Part shown: positions 9,556 through 20,858 of the stretch, in pieces
Layout of the letters: each line of letters begins with the position of its first letter
Numbering within the stretch: the stretch's first letter is position 1
Origin: Shimia sagamensis
GTDB taxonomy: Bacteria; Pseudomonadota; Alphaproteobacteria; Rhodobacterales; Rhodobacteraceae
DNA length: 64,000 nt
Direction of reading: 5' to 3'
NCBI RefSeq assembly: GCF_900182745.1
Contig: NZ_FXTY01000001.1
Location: 899,578-963,577, forward strand
Position numbers and translations under genes: made by a program
The notes under the pieces: model-generated
Seen by the model: only the letters and a program-made list of their open reading frames with translations
The model's database searches: none
Told to the model about the DNA's origin: nothing

Positions 9556-10623
9556 TTAGGGCGCGGATTGCCCCATGCTCTCAATGCTTTGTATGAGGTC
9601 GTCTGCGTGGCGTAGGGCGGTGGTCGTGGCCGTGACCATTGCGGGCAAGACCATCCATTCCAGTGACCACGCGCTGCCGGAGCGTTCCTGTTCGTGTACC
9701 AAAGCGTGGTGCATGGCGGGAAGTTGTGTGGCGTTGTAGCGCGCCAAGGTGACCAGCAATTCGGCCCGCACCGGGTTCTGTTTGTGCGGCATCGCAGAGC
9801 TGGTGCCGCCGCCGGTGAATTTCACTTCGTCCACGCCTTGTTGTGCCATCAGAGCCAAATCCTGTCCCAACTTGCCTAAGCTGCCGGAGAGCAGAGAGAG
9901 CCAGTTGGCGCATTCGGCCAGACTCTCGCGGGTGGCGTGCCAGGCGCGAACTGGATTGGTCAGGCCGAGGTTTTTGGCTAAAGCGGCGGCGACGGCATCG
10001 CCATGTGGCGAGAGGCTGGCGCGATTGCCAACCGGGCCGCCAAATTGCAGTGTCTCGACTTGCGGGCGCAGCGTTTTCAGGCGGTCTGCGTAGGCCATCA
10101 ACGGATTGCGCCATGTGGCAATACGGTCTGACACGGAAATTGGCAAAGCGGCCTGCATTCGGGTGCGGCCCATCATGGTGGCGTTGCCCCATGTGTCGTT
10201 GAGGGCATCGAGCGCCGTCAACAACTCCGCGAGTTGTGCCTCAAACCGCACATTGGCGTCCTGCAAGATCAGCGAGATTGTCGTGTCGATCAGGTCCTGA
10301 CTGGTGGCACCGGTGTGGATGGCGGGCAGTGCAGAAGGTCGCGTGTGGGCTTTGAGTTGGCGCACAAACTCCGGCACGGGCATGCCGTCCTGCACCATAT
10401 GGGTGGCGATTTTTTGGCGTTCTGGCACAAAACTGTCGATGTCTGTCACGGCCTCAGACGCTACAGATTGAGGCACCATATTCGCATCGGCCAAGGCCAG
10501 CGCCAGGGCTCGCTCAAATTGCACAAATCCTTTTATGAAGCGGTCCGTTCCCCAAAGTGCCTCTGAGTCAGGATCAGAGAACAACGGGCCAAACAGGTGG
10601 TTGGAACGGGTTAGTGGGTTCAT
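9556..10623 (-). CDS. pcaB: 3-carboxy-cis,cis-muconate cycloisomerase PcaB
   Basis: Converts 3-carboxy-cis,cis-muconate to 4-carboxymuconolactone, the step after ring cleavage in the protocatechuate branch. It belongs to the fumarase/aspartase superfamily: the signature loop GGTSSAMPHKQNPVRAELL is at about residues 268-286, and HTGATSQDLIDT at about 103-114 contributes the active site. At 355 residues it is shorter than pseudomonad PcaB (about 400-450) and lacks most of the C-terminal domain; I recall this short form in other alphaproteobacteria. It is the last gene of the leftward pca operon, 12 bp after the BKACE gene. Confidence 0.92.
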   Translation of the reverse strand: MNPLTRSNHLFGPLFSDPDSEALWGTDRFIKGFVQFERALALALADANMVPQSVASEAVTDIDSFVPERQKIATHMVQDGMPVPEFVRQLKAHTRPSALPAIHTGATSQDLIDTTISLILQDANVRFEAQLAELLTALDALNDTWGNATMMGRTRMQAALPISVSDRIATWRNPLMAYADRLKTLRPQVETLQFGGPVGNRASLSPHGDAVAAALAKNLGLTNPVRAWHATRESLAECANWLSLLSGSLGKLGQDLALMAQQGVDEVKFTGGGTSSAMPHKQNPVRAELLVTLARYNATQLPAMHHALVHEQERSGSAWSLEWMVLPAMVTATTTALRHADDLIQSIESMGQSAP

Positions 10624-10635
10624 GACAGGTGCCGA

Positions 10636-11469
10636 TCAGGTTGCGGCGCGCAGGCCAAGGATTTCGCGCGCCTGCGCTGGCGTGGCGACGGGGCGTTCGT
10701 ATTTCTCACACAGCTCTGCGGCGCGTGTGATCAAGGCCGCATTGGAGGGCGCCAATGTGTTGCGGTCCAAACGCACGTTGTCTTCCAATCCCGCCCGTGT
10801 GTGGCCGCCTGCGGCAATGGCCCATTCGTTCACGGTGATCTGCGCCGCGCCAATGCCCGCTGCGCACCATTCGGCTTTGGGTGCGCGTTCCTGCATGATC
10901 TTCACGTAGAACTCAAACACCTCACGGTCCACCGGCATGGCGTTTTTCACACCCATGACAAACTGCACGTAAAGCTGGCCATAAAGCGTGCCAGCCTTAT
11001 GATGACGGATGGCTTGCAGGATGTGGCTCAGGTCAAAGGCTTCGATTTCCGGTGTGATTTCGTGAGCTTGCATCTCACTCGACAGCCACGAGATCAGTTC
11101 CGGTGGGTTTTCATAGACCCGCGTGGGGAAGTTGTTGGAACCCACAGAGAGCGAGGCCATATCGGGGCGCAGAGGCAACATGCCGCCGCGCGCCTGACCT
11201 GCGCCAGAGCGTCCGCCGGTGGAGAATTGGATGATCACGCCGGGGCAGTGTTTTTCCAATCCCTCTTTGAGCAAAGCAAACTTTTCCGGATCGCTGGACG
11301 GCGTTTCATCACCGTTGCGCACATGGGCGTGGATGATTGAGGCGCCTGCCTCGACAGCGGCGTGGCTGCTTTCGATCTGTTCGCTGACCGTGGTGGGCAC
11401 GGCAGGGTTGTCCGCTTTGGTGGGTACAGAACCGGTGATGGCGCAGCACAGGATGCAGGGTTTGCTCAT
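10636..11469 (-). CDS. BKACE-family beta-keto acid cleavage enzyme (DUF849) in the pca operon
   Basis: 277 residues, TIM-barrel BKACE family. Known members condense a beta-keto acid with acetyl-CoA and cleave it to acetoacetate plus a CoA ester. The zinc-binding HAH motif is seen as SIIHAHVR (His47, His49), with the family's QFSTGGRSG and AGIGAAQITVNEWAI segments. ATG 11469 is chosen over upstream in-frame codons because the protein then begins MSKPCILCCAITG, as family members do. It sits between pcaG and pcaB. That suggests beta-ketoadipate + acetyl-CoA giving succinyl-CoA + acetoacetate, replacing PcaIJ/PcaF. That substrate is inference from context. Confidence 0.85.
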   Translation of the reverse strand: MSKPCILCCAITGSVPTKADNPAVPTTVSEQIESSHAAVEAGASIIHAHVRNGDETPSSDPEKFALLKEGLEKHCPGVIIQFSTGGRSGAGQARGGMLPLRPDMASLSVGSNNFPTRVYENPPELISWLSSEMQAHEITPEIEAFDLSHILQAIRHHKAGTLYGQLYVQFVMGVKNAMPVDREVFEFYVKIMQERAPKAEWCAAGIGAAQITVNEWAIAAGGHTRAGLEDNVRLDRNTLAPSNAALITRAAELCEKYERPVATPAQAREILGLRAAT

Positions 11470-11514
11470 AGTGATCTCGTTTGATTGGCCCCGTCCAAAA
11501 GACAAGGGTGGTCG

Positions 11515-12135
11515 TCAGATGTCAAAGAAGACGGTTTCGTTGTCGCCCTGAAGCGTGATGTCAAAACGGTAGACGGGCACATCGTCGCGCATCTCGCGCT
11601 TGGCAATCAATGTGGCACGGCGATTTTCCAATTCGATGACGTTGAGCACAGGGTCCGTGGCGTTGGCCTCCGCCTCGTCGTCAAAATAGAGACGGGTGTT
11701 AAGGCCGACGTTGATGCCCCGGGCCACAATCCAGAGCGAGATATGTGGCGCCATCAGTTGCCCGTTGCGGCCCATGGCCTGACCCGGTTTGATGGTGTCA
11801 AAGCCCCACTCGCCGGTGTCAAAGTTGGTAATCACGCGGCCCCAGCCTTTGAAGCCTTCTTCGGTCTCGCCCGCCTGTTCTGGATGCGGGTAAATCCCGT
11901 CTGCATTGGCCTGCCACGCCTCCAACATAACGTCTTTCACCGGGCTGCCGGTGCCGTCGATCACCAGACCCTCGATGCGAATGCGCTCACCTTTGGCGTT
12001 TGGCCCGGCGATGTCCCAGCCAAGTTCCCGCTCATAGATGTCAAACCCCGCCGCGCCGGGGGCAAGGCCGATGTGCACATAAGGACCAGCAGTTTGGGAG
12101 GGTGTTTCTTTGAGGTAGTCGAGTTTCTGTACCAT
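11515..12135 (-). CDS. pcaG: Protocatechuate 3,4-dioxygenase alpha subunit
   Basis: The non-catalytic partner of PcaH in the Fe(III) intradiol dioxygenase that opens protocatechuate. 206 residues with the intradiol fold: SQTAGPYVHIGLAPG near the N-terminus, then VIDGTGSPVKDVMLEAWQANADGIYPHPE and PHISLWIVARGINVGLNTRLYF. The second iron-site His pair of the beta subunit is absent, as expected for alpha. ATG 12135 lies 2 bp past the pcaH stop with an AGGGGA ribosome site inside pcaH; a TTG six bases earlier is the alternative. It is coupled to pcaH. Confidence 0.95.
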   Translation of the reverse strand: MVQKLDYLKETPSQTAGPYVHIGLAPGAAGFDIYERELGWDIAGPNAKGERIRIEGLVIDGTGSPVKDVMLEAWQANADGIYPHPEQAGETEEGFKGWGRVITNFDTGEWGFDTIKPGQAMGRNGQLMAPHISLWIVARGINVGLNTRLYFDDEAEANATDPVLNVIELENRRATLIAKREMRDDVPVYRFDITLQGDNETVFFDI

Positions 12136-12137
12136 GC

Positions 12138-12902
<765 letters not shown>

Positions 12903-13274
12903 TCAGCCCATCTCTGCAAAGGTCTGTTTTGCCAGTTTGATGGCGTGGTTGGCTTTGGGCACACCACAGTAAATCGCGACGTGCTGAAATACTTCCATCA
13001 CGTCTTCCTGGCTGGCTCCGGTGTTGGCGGTGGCGCGGATGTGCATTGGGATTTCCTCAAAGTTGCCGGTGGCCGCAAGCAAGGCAAGCGTCAGCATGGA
13101 GCGTTCCCGCAGGCTGATCGCGTCACTGGCCCAAACTGTGCCCCAAGCCCCCTCGGTGATCAGGGTTTGAAACGGTGTGTCCAGCGCGGTTTTGTTGGCC
13201 TCCGCCCGGTCGACATGTTTGTCACCCAGCACCTTGCGGCGCACCTCCATACCGGTGGAAAATTTGTCAGACAT
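12903..13274 (-). CDS. pcaC: 4-carboxymuconolactone decarboxylase
   Basis: Decarboxylates 4-carboxymuconolactone to 3-oxoadipate enol-lactone. 123 residues, the usual single CMD domain of the AhpD-like fold, with SLRERSMLTLALLAATGNFEEIPMH and the C-terminal YCGVPKANHAIKLAKQ. It is a stand-alone enzyme, not fused to PcaD (a PcaDC/PcaL fusion is known elsewhere). It lies between pobA (24 bp) and pcaH, with AAGGAGAC just upstream of its ATG. Confidence 0.95.
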   Translation of the reverse strand: MSDKFSTGMEVRRKVLGDKHVDRAEANKTALDTPFQTLITEGAWGTVWASDAISLRERSMLTLALLAATGNFEEIPMHIRATANTGASQEDVMEVFQHVAIYCGVPKANHAIKLAKQTFAEMG

Positions 13275-13298
13275 GGTGTGTCTCCTTTGTCCGGCCCC

Positions 13299-14468
13299 CT
13301 AGTAGGGTAGGCCCACGTAATTTTGGGCAAACACCTTTTGAGCGGCATCGTTGCTGCGCAGGAAATCAATCTCGGCGCGCTGCATCTTCAGATCAAACGC
13401 GGATTGATCCGGGTAGCGGTGCAGCAAGTTGGTGGTGGACCAGCTGAACCGCTCGGCTTTCCAGATGCGCGCCAGCGCTCGTTCGGAATAGGCATCGAGG
13501 CCCGCGGTGTCCTTGTCCTCATAAACCTGCACCAACCCGTGGTAGAGGTAGTGGATGTCGGAGGCTGCGGTGTTGAGCCCCTTGGCCCCAGTGGGCGGCA
13601 CGATGTGCGCCGCATCCCCACAAAGAAACAGCCGACCCCAACACATCGGCTCGGTCACAAAGCTGCGCAGTGGGGCGATAGACTTCTCAATCGACGGGCC
13701 CGTCACCAGCGCGTCTGCGTGGCGGCTGGGAATGCGGCGTTTGAGTTCGCTCCAGAACGCGCCGTCGCTCCAATCGTCGGGCGAGTCGCTGAGCGAGCAT
13801 TGGATGTAGTATCGGCTGAGGTTGGCATTGCGCATGGAGCAGAGGGCAAAGCCGCGCTCTGACCAGCTGTAGATCAATTCGTCATGCACGGGGGGCGTTT
13901 CGGACAGCACCCCCAGCCAGCCAAAGGGGTAGACCTTTTCATATTCGCGGCGCACGGACGTGGGAATGGTCTGGCGACTGACCCCATGGAAGCCGTCACA
14001 GCCGGCAATGTAATCGCAGTCGATCCGGTGTTCGGTGCCATCCACATGGTAGGTCACAAATGGCGCGTCTGTCTTGGCGTCGTGGATCACCACGTAGTCT
14101 ACGTTGAACACCAGATTGCCGCCCTCCGCCGCGCGCGCATCATAAAGATCACGGGTCAGCTCGGTCTGACCGTACACCATGACGTCTTTGCCGGTATGGT
14201 CATGAAAGGAGATGCCAAACTCCTCCTCGCCATATGCAATCACGGTGCCGGTGTGTGTGAAGCCTTCGGCGTCCATACGCGCACCAACGCCTGCTTCGCG
14301 CATCAAATCGACAAAGCCGGTTTCCAAAATGCCCGCGCGGATGCGGCCTAGCACGTAGTCGCGCGTTTTGCGCTCCAACACGATGCTGTCGATGCCCTTG
14401 CGGTGCAGCAGTTGTGAGAGCAGGAGCCCGGACGGCCCGCCGCCAATGATGCAAACCTGAGTACGCAT
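13299..14468 (-). CDS. pobA: p-Hydroxybenzoate 3-monooxygenase PobA
   Basis: Flavin monooxygenase that makes protocatechuate from 4-hydroxybenzoate with NADPH and oxygen, feeding the genes downstream. 389 residues, close to the 394 of pseudomonad PobA. The FAD dinucleotide motif IIGGGPSGLLLSQLL is at the N-terminus, the mid-protein DYIAGCDGFHGVSR motif is present, and the second FAD motif is FLCGDAAHIVPPTGAKGLN. ATG 14468 has a perfect AGGAGG eight bases upstream. It is the first gene of the leftward pca operon and divergent from pcaQ, so one pathway from hydroxybenzoate onward is co-transcribed. Confidence 0.97.
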   Translation of the reverse strand: MRTQVCIIGGGPSGLLLSQLLHRKGIDSIVLERKTRDYVLGRIRAGILETGFVDLMREAGVGARMDAEGFTHTGTVIAYGEEEFGISFHDHTGKDVMVYGQTELTRDLYDARAAEGGNLVFNVDYVVIHDAKTDAPFVTYHVDGTEHRIDCDYIAGCDGFHGVSRQTIPTSVRREYEKVYPFGWLGVLSETPPVHDELIYSWSERGFALCSMRNANLSRYYIQCSLSDSPDDWSDGAFWSELKRRIPSRHADALVTGPSIEKSIAPLRSFVTEPMCWGRLFLCGDAAHIVPPTGAKGLNTAASDIHYLYHGLVQVYEDKDTAGLDAYSERALARIWKAERFSWSTTNLLHRYPDQSAFDLKMQRAEIDFLRSNDAAQKVFAQNYVGLPY

Positions 14469-14559
14469 AAAAGTCCTCCTGTTGACAGTTTGACTTCGCT
14501 AAAGTGAAAAGTAAAATGAGCATTTGTTTGATTTAGTTGTCAAAAGCGAGCATCAAGTC
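14469..14559. promoter_or_regulatory. Divergent pobA/pcaQ control region
   Basis: Rightward, TTGACT (14490-14495) and TAAAAT (14512-14517) with a 16-bp spacer form a good sigma-70 promoter for pcaQ. Leftward, TTGACA (complement of 14538-14543) has no convincing -10 at 16-18 bp, which fits an activator-dependent promoter for pobA-pca. The leftward -35 lies within the pcaQ leader, so LysR binding here could both activate the operon and repress pcaQ. I could not identify the PcaQ box known from rhizobia (ATAACC, 4 nt, GGTTAA). Confidence 0.5.
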
Positions 14560-15471
14560 ATGATCGATCGGCGCATTAAGTTCCGTCACATCCAGTGTTT
14601 TTCTGAGATTGTGCGGCACAACAGCTTAAAATCGGCGGCGCAGCATCTGCATCTGACACAACCGGCGATCTCCAAAACACTGAAGGAGCTTGAGGAGGTT
14701 GTCGGGTCGGATCTGCTGGTGCGCAATCGCGGCGGGGTCAGCCTGACCAAACAGGGTGAGGTGTTTTTGCACTTTGCCCAGATGAGCCTGGCAGCCTTGC
14801 AACAGGGGCTGAATGGCGTGGCACAGCTACAGAAGGCTGGCAAGATCAGTCTTTTAGTCGGCGCATTGCCCAGCGTGGCTGCCCGGTTGATGCCTGAGGT
14901 CGCACAGGCGTTTTCGGATCTGGCACCGGACGTGACGTTGCACATTCACGACGGGCCATATGGCTATCTGATTGAGGAGTTGCGTCAGGGGCGGCTGGAC
15001 GTGGTGATTGGGCGCATGGGGGCACCGGAGATAATGAAGGGCATCGCCTTTACACAGCTCTATGATGAGCATGTCGAGTTTGTCGTACGCAAAGGGCACC
15101 CTTTGTTAGCGCGTCCAGACATTCATCGCTTGAGCGACTGGCCAGTGATTTTCCCGCCGAAGGCTTCGGTTATCCGACCTTTGGTCGAACGGGCTCTTGT
15201 GGCTCAGGGCGTTGGGGAGGTCGACACCAAGGTAGAAAGTGTGTCCGGTGCGTTTGGGCGCAATTATGCGCTGTCCAATGATGCGGTCTGGATCATTTCC
15301 AACGGTGTGGTGGCTAAAGAGCTAGAAAGCGGGGCGCTGGTCCGCCTGCCGTTTGATACGTCGCTTACAAAAGGGCCGGTTGGGTTGATGGCGCGTACGG
15401 ATGGGCAGTTATCTGCAGCTGAATCCTTGTTTCGGCGGGTATTGGCAGAGGTTGCGGAGCGCATTGCCTAA
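14560..15471 (+). CDS. pcaQ: LysR-type regulator PcaQ of the pca operon
   Basis: 303 residues with an N-terminal LysR helix-turn-helix (RHIQCFSEIVRHNSLKSAAQHLHLTQPAISKTLKELEE split over residues 7-44) and a periplasmic-binding-like effector domain (about 90-300). The phrase SLLVGALPSVAARLMPEVAQ and the segment HDGPYGYLIEELRQGRLDVV match the PcaQ/GbpR subgroup. ATG 14560 is chosen over an upstream TTG because it begins MIDRRIKFRHIQC, as the family does. In rhizobia PcaQ activates pca genes with beta-carboxymuconate as inducer; its divergent placement beside pobA supports the same job. Confidence 0.9.
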   Translation: MIDRRIKFRHIQCFSEIVRHNSLKSAAQHLHLTQPAISKTLKELEEVVGSDLLVRNRGGVSLTKQGEVFLHFAQMSLAALQQGLNGVAQLQKAGKISLLVGALPSVAARLMPEVAQAFSDLAPDVTLHIHDGPYGYLIEELRQGRLDVVIGRMGAPEIMKGIAFTQLYDEHVEFVVRKGHPLLARPDIHRLSDWPVIFPPKASVIRPLVERALVAQGVGEVDTKVESVSGAFGRNYALSNDAVWIISNGVVAKELESGALVRLPFDTSLTKGPVGLMARTDGQLSAAESLFRRVLAEVAERIA

Positions 15472-15519
15472 CGTGGAGCCTCATAGTCCAATTTCAGGCG
15501 ATTTTCCGCCTGTGAGCTT

Positions 15520-15547
15520 TTGAAATCGGCATAAAAACATCCATATT
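15520..15547 (+). promoter_or_regulatory. Sigma-70-like promoter of the small lipoprotein gene
   Basis: TTGAAA (15520-15525), 16-bp spacer, CATATT (15542-15547), 35 bp before the ATG at 15583. AT-rich downstream leader. Confidence 0.45.
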
Positions 15548-15582
15548 GGCAGTGAAAACAAAAAAACGAATGAGGTACTTTC

Positions 15583-15810
15583 ATGAAACTTATTTTGATC
15601 CCAGCTATGGTTGGTAGTCTTGCAGTTCTGTCCGCTTGTGCGGGCGGTGTGACTGAGAAAGATGTCGGCTGTGCCGGGGCAACCGTGGTTGGCGCTGTGG
15701 TTGGCGGCGCGTTGGGGAACCAGTTGGGCGGCGGTACGGGCAAAGACATCCTGACAGCCGGTGGGGCTGTTGCGGGTGGTGCAGTCGCAAACAACGCGGC
15801 TGGCTGCTAA
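15583..15810 (+). CDS. Small glycine-zipper lipoprotein
   Basis: 75 residues. A lipoprotein signal peptide with lipobox LSAC at about residues 16-19 is followed by a Gly/Ala-rich hydrophobic repeat (GAVVGGALGNQLGGGTGKDI, then AGGAVAGGAVANNAAGC), the glycine-zipper 2TM style of OsmB/SlyB-like envelope proteins. It probably sits in the outer membrane by its lipid anchor. It has its own promoter and terminator, so it is monocistronic between pcaQ and gyrB. Function unknown; related proteins respond to envelope stress. The mature protein has three Cys in all (lipid Cys, one at about residue 30, and the C-terminal residue). Confidence 0.8.
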   Translation: MKLILIPAMVGSLAVLSACAGGVTEKDVGCAGATVVGAVVGGALGNQLGGGTGKDILTAGGAVAGGAVANNAAGC

Positions 15811-15834
15811 GCGCGTCTGAAGCTGACAACAGAT

Positions 15835-15880
15835 ACAAAAAAGGCTGGCGCTCAATGCAGAGTGCCAGCCATTTTTTGTT
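15835..15880. terminator. Bidirectional terminator between lipoprotein gene and gyrB
   Basis: Arms GGCTGGCGCTC (15843-15853) and GAGTGCCAGCC (15860-15870) with one G-T wobble and a 6-nt loop. An A-run (about 15835-15842) lies on the left and a T-run on the right, so it can serve both the rightward lipoprotein gene and leftward gyrB. Confidence 0.9.
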
Positions 15881-15892
15881 TTTCGGTTCTAC

Positions 15893-18310
<2,418 letters not shown>

Positions 18311-18404
18311 TCATGTCGCCCTTTTTCATTTCCGAAATTTATATCGGGTTTGGGCAGGGATGTCACGTGAATGACGTGTATTTTTGTGATCTCGTGTGGG
18401 GCTG

Positions 18405-19526
18405 TCAGTGGGCGATCGACAGGCTGGAAATTCCTGCCTCATCGGTGACTTCGACATATTGCGCACGGTCACCCAAAGCCTCAAAAAGACCCGCTTCCGT
18501 TCCGGTCATCCAGGCCTGTGCCCCAAGTGCGCAAATCTCGTCATAAAGCGCGGCGCGGCGGTCCGGATCAAGGTGGGCGGCGACCTCATCCAGCAGAAGG
18601 ATGGGTGCCGCGCCAATATCCTCTTTAAGTGCGCGAGCATTGGCCAAGATCAGCGACACCAGCAGCGCTTTTTGCTCGCCGGTGGAGCAATCTTTGGCGG
18701 GCACTGCTTTTTCGCGGTAGGTGCCAATCATGTCGGTGCGGTGCGGTCCAACCAGGGTGCGACCGGCCGCAATGTCACGAAAACGGCTTTCGGCGAGCGC
18801 GTCACGCAGATCAGCTTCAGTGTGAGGCATCGACCCTTCGGATTGGATCAACTCCAACTCTGCTACGGGAAAGGCAGTCTGCGCCGCCGCCTGCGCATCC
18901 AACAGCCGCTCCACACTGGCCTCGCGGGCCTGATGTAGCCGCGCGCCCGCTTCCGCCATCTGACGTTCTAGTGCGACGTACCAATGGGCATCGCTGATTT
19001 GGTCTTTCAGTAGGCGATTGCGCTCTCGCATGGCCTTCTCATAGGCCAGTGAGGCGTCGGCGTGTTCGGGGTAGAAGCTGAGTGTCATGCGGTCGAGAAA
19101 CCGCCGTCGTCCCTCCGCGCCCTCAATCCACAGCCGGTCCATTGCCGGGATCAACCAAAGCACCCGCGCCACGCGGCCCAGTTGCACCTGCGGCGCAGCT
19201 TTGCTGTCGATTTGTACCTGTCGCGCGCCGCCGTTTTCGGAGCGGACCTCAATTTCGAAGGTCTGGGTGCTGGCCTGCAACAGGCCGGAGAGCTTCCAGC
19301 CAATGGCCTCCGGGCGCCGGGTCATCTCCTCTGCGCTGGCGCGGCGAATGCCCCGTCCAGGCGAAAACAGAGACACCGCTTCAAGAATGTTGGTCTTACC
19401 TGCGCCATTGGGTCCAAACAACGCCACAGGACGCGCATCACAGGTGAGCGCACCCTTCTTGTGGGATCGAAAATGAGACAGGCTCAGGGTTTTCAGAAAC
19501 AGCTCAGACACAGGCCCGGCATTCAC
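18405..19526 (-). CDS. recF: DNA replication and repair protein RecF
   Basis: 373-residue SMC-like ATPase that helps load RecA at gaps with RecOR. Walker A is FGPNGAGKTNILEAVSLFSP (about residues 33-52), the signature region is STGEQKALLVSLILANA, and Walker B is PILLLDEVAAHLDPDRR. The predicted start is GTG 19526, preceded by GGGGAT; an in-frame GTG five codons later is the alternative, and no in-frame ATG lies near. It is 41 bp after dnaN and 94 bp before gyrB in the same direction. Confidence 0.96.
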   Translation of the reverse strand: MNAGPVSELFLKTLSLSHFRSHKKGALTCDARPVALFGPNGAGKTNILEAVSLFSPGRGIRRASAEEMTRRPEAIGWKLSGLLQASTQTFEIEVRSENGGARQVQIDSKAAPQVQLGRVARVLWLIPAMDRLWIEGAEGRRRFLDRMTLSFYPEHADASLAYEKAMRERNRLLKDQISDAHWYVALERQMAEAGARLHQAREASVERLLDAQAAAQTAFPVAELELIQSEGSMPHTEADLRDALAESRFRDIAAGRTLVGPHRTDMIGTYREKAVPAKDCSTGEQKALLVSLILANARALKEDIGAAPILLLDEVAAHLDPDRRAALYDEICALGAQAWMTGTEAGLFEALGDRAQYVEVTDEAGISSLSIAH

Positions 19527-19567
19527 TTTCTACAACTATCCCCGCCGGAGGCATCCGCGTCAGCGGA

Positions 19568-20686
19568 TTATACCCGCATCGGCATCACAACGTAGACAGC
19601 AGAGGTGTCGCCACCTTCACGCATCAGGGTTGGGTCGCCTGCGGAGTTGAACATGAACACGGCATTTTCACGGTCCACCTGGCTGGCGATTTCCAGCAGG
19701 TATTTGGCATTAAAGCCAATTTCCAGACGCTCGTCATTGTATGCCACAACCAGTTCTTCTTCCGCAGCGCCACTGTCTGGTGAGTTCACCGACAGCACCA
19801 AACGGTCTTCGTCGAGCTGCAGTTTCACCGCACGAGAGCGTTCCGAGGAGACGGTGGCCACACGGTCTACCGCTTTGGCGAATTCAGACGCATCCACTTC
19901 CAACTTACGGGTGTTGCCCTGCGGGATCACCCGCGTGTAGTCGGGGAAGGTGCCATCGATCACTTTGGAGGTCAGGGTGATGCTGGGGGTGGCAAAGCGC
20001 ACTTTGGTTTCGCTGACGGACACGGCAATTTCCATATCGTCGTCGTCCAGAAGCTTGCGCAGCTCACCCACTGTTTTGCGGGGTACAATCACACCGGGCA
20101 TGTCCGATGCACTCGCCGGCAGGTCAGTGTCGATGCGGGCCAGACGGTGTCCGTCGGTGGCAACCGCACGCAGCACTTTGCCGTCTTCGCCGTCGGACAC
20201 ATGCAGGTAGACACCGTTCAGGTAGTAGCGGGTCTCTTCGGTGGAGATCGCAAATTTGGCTTTGTCAAACAAACGGCGCAGGGCCGGGGCCGGGGCCGAG
20301 AAGTTGGACGAGTATTCGGAAGAGGCCATCACCGGGAAATCTTCACGCGGCAAGGTCGCTAGTGAGAAGTTTGAGCGGCCCGCTTCAACGGTCAGACGGC
20401 CAGCGGCGCTGTCATCGGTGAGGGTCACAAGCGCGCCATCCGGCAGTTTGCGAACAATTTCGTGCAAGGTGGTGGCGGCCACGGTGGTGGCGCCGGCGCG
20501 TTCCACCATCGCGTTGGCCTTATCAACCACTTCAATGTCCAAATCCGTGGCGCGGAACTGTACGGTGTCGCCTTCGGCTTCAATCAGCACGTTGGCGAGG
20601 ATTGGAATGGTGTTGCGGCGTTCCACAACCGATTGCGCTTGGCTCACTGCTTTGAGCAGCACGGCGCGTTCAATACTGATTTTCAT
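19568..20686 (-). CDS. dnaN: DNA polymerase III beta subunit (sliding clamp)
   Basis: 372 residues, three repeated clamp domains, starting MKISIERAVLLKAVSQAQSV. The C-terminus ends YVVMPMRV, the usual tail of bacterial clamps that shapes the partner-binding pocket. ATG 20686 is chosen because GGAGGGTGATGG lies directly upstream and the family begins here; an open frame extends upstream to 20815 but has no clamp sequence. A terminator separates it from dnaA, so dnaN has its own promoter, presumably in 20687-20800. Confidence 0.98.
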   Translation of the reverse strand: MKISIERAVLLKAVSQAQSVVERRNTIPILANVLIEAEGDTVQFRATDLDIEVVDKANAMVERAGATTVAATTLHEIVRKLPDGALVTLTDDSAAGRLTVEAGRSNFSLATLPREDFPVMASSEYSSNFSAPAPALRRLFDKAKFAISTEETRYYLNGVYLHVSDGEDGKVLRAVATDGHRLARIDTDLPASASDMPGVIVPRKTVGELRKLLDDDDMEIAVSVSETKVRFATPSITLTSKVIDGTFPDYTRVIPQGNTRKLEVDASEFAKAVDRVATVSSERSRAVKLQLDEDRLVLSVNSPDSGAAEEELVVAYNDERLEIGFNAKYLLEIASQVDRENAVFMFNSAGDPTLMREGGDTSAVYVVMPMRV

Positions 20687-20803
20687 CCCATCACCCTCCG
20701 ATAGCCGGGACAGGCACCTTAACGAGGTGGTCTCACGGCACAAGTCTTTTCCTAGGTTTGTCTGTGAAGTCGCAGGGAGCGTCAAGCGCCAAGCGGCCAA
20801 AAG

Positions 20804-20833
20804 AAAACACCGCACCCAGAGGGCGCGGTGTTT
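20804..20833 (-). terminator. Terminator after dnaA
   Basis: Arms AAAACACCGC (20804-20813) and GCGGTGTTTT (20824-20833) around a short loop with CCC/GGG extra pairing. On the minus strand the stem is followed by a T-rich run (TTTTCTTTTGG), so it ends dnaA transcription before dnaN. Confidence 0.85.
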
Positions 20834-20858
20834 TGGTCAAATGTGTGACCGGAAACAC

